The notes under the pieces: model-generated | The model's database searches: none | The model's input: the letters and a program-made list of their open reading frames with translations, nothing else | Told to the model about the DNA's origin: nothing | In this document: positions 57,539 through 64,000 of the stretch, piece by piece | Layout of the letters: each line of letters begins with the position of its first letter | Position numbering within the stretch: position 1 is the first letter of the stretch | Assembly: GCF_002964705.1 (NCBI RefSeq) | Contig: NZ_PQCD01000003.1 | Coordinates: 62,001-126,000 of the forward strand | Direction: 5' to 3' | DNA from: Pseudoalteromonas sp. T1lg75 | GTDB lineage: Bacteria > Pseudomonadota > Gammaproteobacteria > Enterobacterales > Alteromonadaceae | Length of the DNA: 64,000 nucleotides | Made by a program: the position numbers and the translations under genes

Positions 57539-58732
57539 TCAATTTAATTTCGCTTCTATAAAGATATTTCTCGGTGTCAGTGACGCCTCACAAAACTCGA
57601 AAATATCCACCCGATAATTTGCTTGCTGCAAATATAAAGCACGATCGAGCGCGAGCCAAACCTCAATTGCCCGTCGAAACAGATGTCTTACCAGTTCAAT
57701 ACGGTCGGTCATGTGTTTTCGATCAGCGCCCAAGGCCAAATAATGCGGATAATCCAAGCCCTGTGGCAGGGTTAAACCCTTCTGCGTGGCCGCCCACTGG
57801 CAAAAATCTTTAAACTCGCCGCTAAATACTTGTTTGCCCACCGAAGGCACCGGAGTGTACTCACTGCGAGCAAACACATCGCGCACCAGCTGATCAAAAC
57901 CAAGACGCCATTGCACCTCGGTTTGGCGCAGTCGCTGCACTCGCTGCCCGGCGGTCACCGTTTGCTGCAAGGCGAGTTTCAGATCGCTACTGTAAAAGCT
58001 GTTTTGGCTGGCCCCGGCGGCCTGGCTCATGGCCTGGTAACGCTCGCCGTCAATAAACAAATGATAGCAGCACGGAGAAATAGATAAACGTGGTGTGCCC
58101 AAGCGGCTGGCCTGACGCATCAGTTCCTGATGCAAACCGCCGCAGGCATGCAGAGCCACCGCATGGTCGCACTGGCGCAACCAACTCTGGCAATCATCCT
58201 CAAGCACATTGGCAACATTAAAGCGTATTGGTAAGGAAAAACGCTGCGCCAGTTCTTCACCCTGGGCGCATAACTGCGGCTGAATTTCGACACTCTGTAC
58301 GCCGATACCATATTGATGCGCCAACAAACGCCCTAAATGACCCTTGCCCGCACACCACTCCAACAGGGTTGCGGCGTTTTCTTCGGGCTGCAAATGGGCG
58401 ACAAAAGCCTGCAGTTGACTGAGCTTTCTGCCCTTAATGCCATTGCTTAACCAAAAAGGTAAGGTCGCTTGCTCGGCCCCGCCGTGACGTTGTGGCAACA
58501 CACTCAGCTTATCCAGCTTTACCAGCTCGGGAATGTAGGAGTGAAAAAACGCCAGCAACTGCTGAGGATCGGCTTCAAGCTGCGCCACCTGCTCATCGCT
58601 TAGATCATCAAGTACCCGGGCCAGCTCGGGCCAGGGGTATTGGCTACAGGAAAAAGCCACACACTGCCAATAACAGCGGGTTTGATACAAGAGGTGATCC
58701 AGCGCTTCAAAGTGCGCGAGCAAGGCAGACAT
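57539..58732 (-). CDS. SAM-dependent methyltransferase (Methyltransf_32 type)
   Basis: 397 residues. SAM-binding LEWCAGKGHLGRLLA, then HAVALHACGGLHQELM and SISPCCYHLF, the pattern of the family that includes the C-terminal domain of GSTCD. Substrate unknown; an RNA or protein target is possible. It ends at the start of can, so the two may be co-transcribed. Confidence 0.82.
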   Translation of the reverse strand: MSALLAHFEALDHLLYQTRCYWQCVAFSCSQYPWPELARVLDDLSDEQVAQLEADPQQLLAFFHSYIPELVKLDKLSVLPQRHGGAEQATLPFWLSNGIKGRKLSQLQAFVAHLQPEENAATLLEWCAGKGHLGRLLAHQYGIGVQSVEIQPQLCAQGEELAQRFSLPIRFNVANVLEDDCQSWLRQCDHAVALHACGGLHQELMRQASRLGTPRLSISPCCYHLFIDGERYQAMSQAAGASQNSFYSSDLKLALQQTVTAGQRVQRLRQTEVQWRLGFDQLVRDVFARSEYTPVPSVGKQVFSGEFKDFCQWAATQKGLTLPQGLDYPHYLALGADRKHMTDRIELVRHLFRRAIEVWLALDRALYLQQANYRVDIFEFCEASLTPRNIFIEAKLN

Positions 58733-58799
58733 AAGGGTACGACGGTTAACAATTTGCCGGCGATTATAGCAAAGTAAGTGCCGGTACGTCGCAGTAAAT

Positions 58800-59873
58800 C
58801 TATGCCTTCTTGGAATGGCGGGCGCAGTAAAACAGATGAATATAGGCGGGCACCGCCACCATCATCAATACCAGGGCCAGCACCATCATCCAAGATAAAT
58901 TCATCGGTGAGTGCGGCGGCGCTGGGCGATAAATAAAGCCATCGAAGTGCATAGCCAGCTTTTTCGGCTCCAGGTGGTAAAGCTCGGTGATCACCCGCCA
59001 ACGCGCATCCGACATGGCGCCGATGGAGTTACCCGACTGCATGATCAAGGGCTTGAGCTGATCCGCTTCAAACGCCAGCTGCTCCAAGGACTTATTGGGG
59101 GCGTAATGTTTTTGTGTGATGGCAAGGGCGTGGTCGAGATTCAGTAAGGCATAGCGCCAGCCGCGCATGCTCGCCTGATAAAATCGCTCGACTACTTCAG
59201 GGGAGTGGGCAATCAGGTGCTGCGAGGTAAAAAGCACGTCGCCATAAACGTTCAGGCCATAGCGCTTGGGGCATACCAAGCGATAGTCTATGCCTAACTG
59301 GCTGAGCTGATAGGGCTCATTGGTGACATACACCTGCATGGCATCGATTTCCTGCGCCAGCCAGGCATCTAAATTGGACTTGCCCACATGATCCACCACC
59401 TCAACGTTGACCTGGCGATGATCCAACAAGCTCATCAGCTCCGCATCTTCACCCTTGGTAAGCAGGCTAATGCGCTGCCCCTGAAAGTCTTCGGGATTGA
59501 AAATCGCCGAGTCTTTGCGCACCAACCAGCAATAAGGAGAAGATTGCAGCAAGGCCGCCAGTGCTACCACCGGCTTGCCTTCGAGCCTTTGCTTGATAAT
59601 ACCCGAGTGAGTAATACCGAAATGCGCGCCGCCACTGAGCACCTTGGTCATGGTATCTGTGTCCGTTGGCGGCGCCGGCATTATATTGACCTCTAAACCC
59701 GCATCACGGTAGTAACCTAGCTCCTTGGCAACATAATAACCGGCAAACTGAAATTGATGTTGCCACTTAAGCTGCAAGGTTACTTCGGTAGGCGCATCGG
59801 CCCAAACCCAAGGCGTGGTGCACAGCAGCAACAGCCGAACATAATAGCTAGCGAATGCAGTTATTTTGTTCAC
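58800..59873 (-). CDS. NMT1/THI5-like solute-binding protein with C-terminal membrane anchor
   Basis: 357 residues: signal peptide (cleavage near VWADAP), NMT1-type ligand domain (VTLQLKWQHQFQFAGYYVAKE, GLEVNIMPAP, HFGITHSG), and a single membrane helix at about 326-348 followed by a short basic tail. The LKWQHQFQFAGYY form is typical of sensor domains fused to histidine kinases or GGDEF domains, but nothing follows the helix here. No ABC permease or ATPase adjoins it. Ligand unknown. Confidence 0.85.
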   Translation of the reverse strand: MNKITAFASYYVRLLLLCTTPWVWADAPTEVTLQLKWQHQFQFAGYYVAKELGYYRDAGLEVNIMPAPPTDTDTMTKVLSGGAHFGITHSGIIKQRLEGKPVVALAALLQSSPYCWLVRKDSAIFNPEDFQGQRISLLTKGEDAELMSLLDHRQVNVEVVDHVGKSNLDAWLAQEIDAMQVYVTNEPYQLSQLGIDYRLVCPKRYGLNVYGDVLFTSQHLIAHSPEVVERFYQASMRGWRYALLNLDHALAITQKHYAPNKSLEQLAFEADQLKPLIMQSGNSIGAMSDARWRVITELYHLEPKKLAMHFDGFIYRPAPPHSPMNLSWMMVLALVLMMVAVPAYIHLFYCARHSKKA

Positions 59874-59903
59874 GATTCATCCTTGATTACGTTGACTATT
59901 CCA

Positions 59904-61466
59904 CTATAAGCAAGCTTCGCTAATATTGCCAGCCGCACTCCCCTGGCCTTGACGATGAGCCAAAAACTGACGATAACAAGGGTTGTTCGTTTCATCTATA
60001 TATTGATAGCCCAAGCATTGCAAATGCTGGTTAAAGGCCCCTTTATCCGCCTCGGGAACCTCAAATGCCGCCAGCACATTCCCAGTCGCGGCACCATGGT
60101 TACGGTAGTGGAACAGGCTGATATTCCATTTACTACCCAGGGTGTCCAAGAAACGCGCCAAGGCACCGGGATATTCGGGAAACTCAAAGCGCAACAAGCG
60201 CTCTTCCAGTTGCTCGCTGGGCTTGCCACCGACCATATAGCGCACATGCAGCTTGGCCAGCTCATTATCCGACATGTCCACATAGTCGTAACCTTGCTCG
60301 TCCAGCGCCGCCAGTACCTCCTGCAGTTCACTGGCGCCCTGGCGCAGACCAATACCAACAAAGATTTGTGCCTCGCCGGGCCCGGCATACCGGTAGTTAA
60401 ATTCGGTAATGGCGCGCCCCCCCAGGGACTGGCAAAAACGTTTAAAACTGCCCTTTTCTTCCTTAATGGTGACCGCCAGTAGGGCCTCATTTTTCTCACC
60501 CAGTGCGGTGCGCTCGGCAACATGGCGCAAGCGATCAAAATTGAGATTGGCGCCAGAGAGCACAGCCGCCAATTTCAGCCCCTTCACTCCCGTGCTCTGC
60601 ACCCACTTTTTCAGCCCGGCCAGCGCTAAGGCACCGGAAGGCTCGGCCACAGCTCGGGTGCCGACAAAAATATCCTGTACCGCAGCACAGATTTCATCGC
60701 TGCTAACGGTAACCACTTCGTCGCAAAACTGCTGTGCCAACCTAAAGGTTTCGGTGCCGATGATCTTCACCGCCACACCATCGGCAAAGCTGCCGACGCG
60801 CTCTAGTTCCACCGGCTTACCGGCGCTCATAGCTGCCTGTAAACAGGCGCTTTCTTCGGCTTCCACGCCAATCACGCGAATATCCGGACGCAGAGACTTA
60901 ATATAGACCGCCATGCCGGCAAGCAAACCACCGCCGCCGACCGGCACGAACACCGCATCGAGTTCTGGCAACTGCTGCATCAGCTCACGGGCTATGGTGC
61001 CTTGGCCGACGATCACATCCGGATCATCAAAGGGGGGCACAAACACCGCGCCTTGACGCTCAGCAAGCTGCAGCGCATGGGCCTTGGCGGCATCGAAATG
61101 GTGACCATGAAGTACCACCTCGCCACCGAAGTTACGCACCGCATCGACCTTGATCTGCGGCGTGGTCAGGGGCATCACTATGGTGGCCTGATGACCCAGC
61201 TCGGTGGCACTCAGTGCCACCCCTTGGGCATGGTTGCCCGCCGAGGCGGTCACCACCTTGGCGCCTGTGGGTAACTTGCTTAGCTTGTTATAAGCGCCGC
61301 GCAATTTAAAAGAATAAACCGGTTGCTGATCTTCCCGTTTAAGCCAGATTTGTGAGCCCAATTTGGCTTCCAAGGCACTGAGTTCACTGACCTCGGTTAC
61401 CTTGACCAGGGGCTCCATATTGGCCTGGATGATGGCGCGAAAATAATCGAGTTCGGTGGCCGCCAT
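59904..61466 (-). CDS. ilvA: Threonine ammonia-lyase, biosynthetic
   Basis: 520 residues. The PLP lysine is Lys54 in YSFKLRGAYNKL; TASAGNHAQGVALSA binds the phosphate and PVGGGGLLAG follows. Two ACT-like regulatory domains form the C-terminal third, the form inhibited by isoleucine and activated by valine. Makes 2-oxobutanoate for isoleucine synthesis. Its ATG overlaps the ilvD stop by one base. Confidence 0.95.
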   Translation of the reverse strand: MAATELDYFRAIIQANMEPLVKVTEVSELSALEAKLGSQIWLKREDQQPVYSFKLRGAYNKLSKLPTGAKVVTASAGNHAQGVALSATELGHQATIVMPLTTPQIKVDAVRNFGGEVVLHGHHFDAAKAHALQLAERQGAVFVPPFDDPDVIVGQGTIARELMQQLPELDAVFVPVGGGGLLAGMAVYIKSLRPDIRVIGVEAEESACLQAAMSAGKPVELERVGSFADGVAVKIIGTETFRLAQQFCDEVVTVSSDEICAAVQDIFVGTRAVAEPSGALALAGLKKWVQSTGVKGLKLAAVLSGANLNFDRLRHVAERTALGEKNEALLAVTIKEEKGSFKRFCQSLGGRAITEFNYRYAGPGEAQIFVGIGLRQGASELQEVLAALDEQGYDYVDMSDNELAKLHVRYMVGGKPSEQLEERLLRFEFPEYPGALARFLDTLGSKWNISLFHYRNHGAATGNVLAAFEVPEADKGAFNQHLQCLGYQYIDETNNPCYRQFLAHRQGQGSAAGNISEACL

Positions 61467-63322
61467 CAGCTTAACTCCTCAAGCTTTTGCAGGTCGCGCA
61501 CCGCACCCTTATCGGCACTGGTGGCAAGCAAAGCATAGGCTTTGAGAGCTGGCGTCACCACACGCTGACGATCAAGCGGCTTATAGGCCTGCTTACCTCG
61601 GGCGTCTTCCTGAGCCCGGCGCTCTGCCAGTTGCTCTTCGCTCAGCGCCAGGTTGATGCCGCGATTGGGAATATCAATCACCACCTTGTCACCATCTTCT
61701 ACCAAGGCAATGGCGCCGCCACTGGCCGCCTCTGGCGATACGTGACCAATAGACAAACCGGAGGTACCACCGGAAAAGCGGCCATCGGTGATCAGGGCAC
61801 AGTCTTTATCCAGGGCCATGGACTTTAAGTAGCTGGTTGGATACAACATTTCCTGCATACCCGGACCCCCCTTGGGACCTTCGTAGCGAATGATCACCAC
61901 ATCGCCCTTTTGCACCTTGCCCTCAAGTATGCCATCAACGGCATCATCCTGAGATTCATAAACCCGGGCGGTGCCACTAAACACCAGCATCTCCTCGGCA
62001 ACGCCGGCGCTTTTGACAATACAGCCATTGGGCGCCAGGTTGCCGTAGAGCACGGCCAGGCCGCCGTCCTGACTAAAGGCATGTTCGACACTGCGAATAC
62101 AGCCCTGCTGACGATCCAGATCCAACTCATTCCAACGATAATCCTGACTCATGGCTTTGGTGGTCCGAATGCCTGCCGGACCAGCGCGGTAAAAGGTCTG
62201 CGCCTGGGTATTTTCCGAGTCGGTGGCATCGAAACGAGCGATCACCTCGGCCAGATTTTCGCCGGCCACATGGCCAACGGATAAGTCCAGCTTATCGGCC
62301 TTGCCCAGTTCATTGAGTATGGCCATGATGCCACCGGCACGGTGCACATCTTCAATATGGTATTGCTGCGTGGCCGGCGCCACCTTGCAGAGAAATGGCG
62401 TGCTGCGGGATAGTCGGTCGATGTCCGCCATATCAAAATCAACACCGGCCTCTTGCGCCGCGGCCAACAGGTGTAACACGGTATTCGATGAGCCGCCCAT
62501 AGCGATATCCAGGGTCATGGCGTTCATAAAGGCCGCCTGATTGGCGATATTGCGCGGCAGTACAGACGCATCATCGTCGCCATAAAAACGGTTACACAAG
62601 TCGACGATACGCTGACCCGCTTCCACATAAAGCTGCATGCGATCCTTGTGGGTCGCCAGTGTGGTGCCATTACCCGGCAGAGCCAGACCTAAGGCTTCCA
62701 GCAAGCAGTTCATGGAGTTGGCGGTAAACATGCCGGAGCAAGAGCCACAGGTAGGACAGGCCGAGCGTTCAACCTGCTCCGAGTCCTCATCACTGACCGT
62801 GGGATCGGCACCCTTGACCATGGCATCGACCAAATCCAGCTTGATATCTATATTGGCTAGGCGAGTTTTACCCGCTTCCATGGGGCCACCGGAGACAAAG
62901 ATAACCGGGATATTTAAACGCAGTGCGGCAAGCATCATGCCCGGGGTGATCTTATCGCAGTTAGAGATACACACCATGGCGTCGGCGCAATGGGCATTGA
63001 CCATGTATTCCACCGAGTCGGCGATAAGGTCGCGCGATGGCAAGGAGTAAAGCATACCGCCATGGCCCATGGCGATGCCGTCGTCGATGGCTATGGTATT
63101 AAACTCGCGGGGGACGCCACCGGCGTCGCGAATGGTCTGCGCCATCAGATCGCTGAGCTGGTTTAGATGCACATGCCCGGGCACAAATTGTGTGTACGAG
63201 TTCACCACGGCGATTATCGGTTTTTTAAAATCGCTGTCGGTCATCCCGGTTGCTCGCCATAGGGCACGGGCGCCGGCTCGTTTACGTCCCTCGGTTGTTG
63301 TTGCACTGCGTAATTTAGCCAT
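61466..63322 (-). CDS. ilvD: Dihydroxy-acid dehydratase
   Basis: 618 residues. Fe-S cluster cysteines in [10 protein letters not shown] and [16 protein letters not shown]; also [24 protein letters not shown] and [15 protein letters not shown]. It catalyses the common third step in valine and isoleucine synthesis. In the order ilvE-ilvD-ilvA, as in the enteric ilvGMEDA operon. Confidence 0.96.
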   Translation of the reverse strand: MAKLRSATTTEGRKRAGARALWRATGMTDSDFKKPIIAVVNSYTQFVPGHVHLNQLSDLMAQTIRDAGGVPREFNTIAIDDGIAMGHGGMLYSLPSRDLIADSVEYMVNAHCADAMVCISNCDKITPGMMLAALRLNIPVIFVSGGPMEAGKTRLANIDIKLDLVDAMVKGADPTVSDEDSEQVERSACPTCGSCSGMFTANSMNCLLEALGLALPGNGTTLATHKDRMQLYVEAGQRIVDLCNRFYGDDDASVLPRNIANQAAFMNAMTLDIAMGGSSNTVLHLLAAAQEAGVDFDMADIDRLSRSTPFLCKVAPATQQYHIEDVHRAGGIMAILNELGKADKLDLSVGHVAGENLAEVIARFDATDSENTQAQTFYRAGPAGIRTTKAMSQDYRWNELDLDRQQGCIRSVEHAFSQDGGLAVLYGNLAPNGCIVKSAGVAEEMLVFSGTARVYESQDDAVDGILEGKVQKGDVVIIRYEGPKGGPGMQEMLYPTSYLKSMALDKDCALITDGRFSGGTSGLSIGHVSPEAASGGAIALVEDGDKVVIDIPNRGINLALSEEQLAERRAQEDARGKQAYKPLDRQRVVTPALKAYALLATSADKGAVRDLQKLEELS

Positions 63323-63411
63323 GTCTACCTCGATAATTTTGCGAACACCAATGTGTGTCGACTTTCCTCATTCCCAAAAAATATGGCAGCGTCAACACGC
63401 TGCCCTCAGTA

Positions 63412-64000
63412 TTAGTCGTTTACGTATTCCAACCAGCCATGCGGGTCTTCGCTTTGCCCCTTAACCAGGTCAAAGTAGGCCGTTTGTAACTCTTCGGTGA
63501 TAGGACCTCGCTCGCCCTGACCCACCTGGATTTGATCCACGCTGCGCACCGGCACGATTTCCGCCGCGGTGCCGGTCATAAAGAACTCATCGGCAAGATA
63601 CAAGGCTTCACGCGCAATGGGCTCTTCACGTACCTCATAACCACGCGCTTTCGCCAGTGTCATTATGGTGTCGCGCGTTAAGCCCGGCAGAATACAGGCG
63701 GTGGTCGGCGGGGTATAAAGCACGCCATTTTTGATCACGAAGAGGTTTTCACCGGCGCCTTCGCTAAGCAGGCCATTGGTATCCAAGGCGATGCCTTCAA
63801 CATAGCCATTACGCTTGGCCTCACCAGAAATAAGCTGTGAAGACAGATAGTTACCACCTGCTTTTGCGGCCGTTGGCATGGTATTCGGGGCCAAACGGTT
63901 CCAGGATGAAATACACACATCCACACCTTGCGCCAGGCTGTCATCCCCCAGATAGGCTCCCCACTCCATTGCCGCCACGGTAACCTCGGCACGATGAGAT
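63412..64000 (-). CDS. ilvE: Branched-chain amino acid aminotransferase, 5' part beyond window
   Basis: The C-terminal 195 or so residues of a class IV PLP aminotransferase. EGIALDTNGLLSEGAGENLF, TTACILPGLTRDTIM and FMTGTAAEIVPVRSVD are IlvE signatures. It performs the last transamination in valine, leucine and isoleucine synthesis. The N-terminus, including the PLP lysine region, lies past position 64000. 89 bp upstream of ilvD on the same strand. Confidence 0.93.
   Translation of the reverse strand, partial: SHRAEVTVAAMEWGAYLGDDSLAQGVDVCISSWNRLAPNTMPTAAKAGGNYLSSQLISGEAKRNGYVEGIALDTNGLLSEGAGENLFVIKNGVLYTPPTTACILPGLTRDTIMTLAKARGYEVREEPIAREALYLADEFFMTGTAAEIVPVRSVDQIQVGQGERGPITEELQTAYFDLVKGQSEDPHGWLEYVND

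Overview
The window is a chromosomal segment of a gammaproteobacterium. LpoA, DiaA, DolP, MetJ, RraA, YihI, ElbB and an rpmE-priA-ftsN-hslVU block point to the Enterobacterales/Vibrionales/Alteromonadales side of the class. The pilMNOPQ cluster, cytochromes c4 and c5, an HBM-type chemoreceptor and the AgaS/AgaK/GH109 sugar genes favour a marine Alteromonadales-like host. This placement is inferred from gene content; no 16S rRNA gene is present. Nearly all genes are core housekeeping. There is no prophage, CRISPR array, tRNA or rRNA gene that I can see.

Layout. 1-4750: amino-sugar genes (agaK-like kinase, agaS, kbaZ) divergent from a frameshifted GH109 alpha-N-acetylgalactosaminidase. 4809-5167: RNase P RNA. 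5208-9558: rsmI divergent from lpoA-yraN-diaA-dolP. 9686-14579: the type IV pilus operon pilMNOPQ, divergent from mrcA (PBP1A, the enzyme LpoA activates). 17364-21382: metBL divergent from metJ with two arrays of met boxes between. 21445-28757: a malic enzyme, rpmE, priA, a FtsN-like SPOR protein and hslVU, with two inverted copies of one 160-bp MITE-like element and a heat-shock promoter. 28795-41872: a DUF971 protein, a chemoreceptor, a PAP2/glycosyltransferase pair, rraA, histidine-degradation genes, a degenerate GGDEF-EAL protein, hemN and yihI. 41884-42166: a CsrB-family regulatory RNA. 42448-50052: cytochrome c4, engB, DUF1285, YceI, polA, elbB and cytochrome c5, plus a candidate new small RNA downstream of polA. 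50175-58732: a GAF-GAF-GGDEF-pseudoEAL protein, rep (3' frameshift), ubiK, a low-GC interval with a small lipoprotein, a Bax-inhibitor-1 protein, carbonic anhydrase and a methyltransferase. 58800-64000: an orphan membrane-tethered NMT1 protein and ilvEDA.

The most notable items are the eight-GGA CsrB-like RNA, whose terminator sits directly against the next operon; the pair of identical-length inverted MITEs, each within a few bases of a stop codon; a second candidate sRNA with a CU-rich loop; two c-di-GMP-type proteins with decayed EAL domains; a perfect inverted repeat overlapping the hslVU heat-shock promoter; and two genes (GH109, rep) broken by single-base frameshifts that could be real or sequencing errors. 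I found no convincing multi-gene undescribed system.
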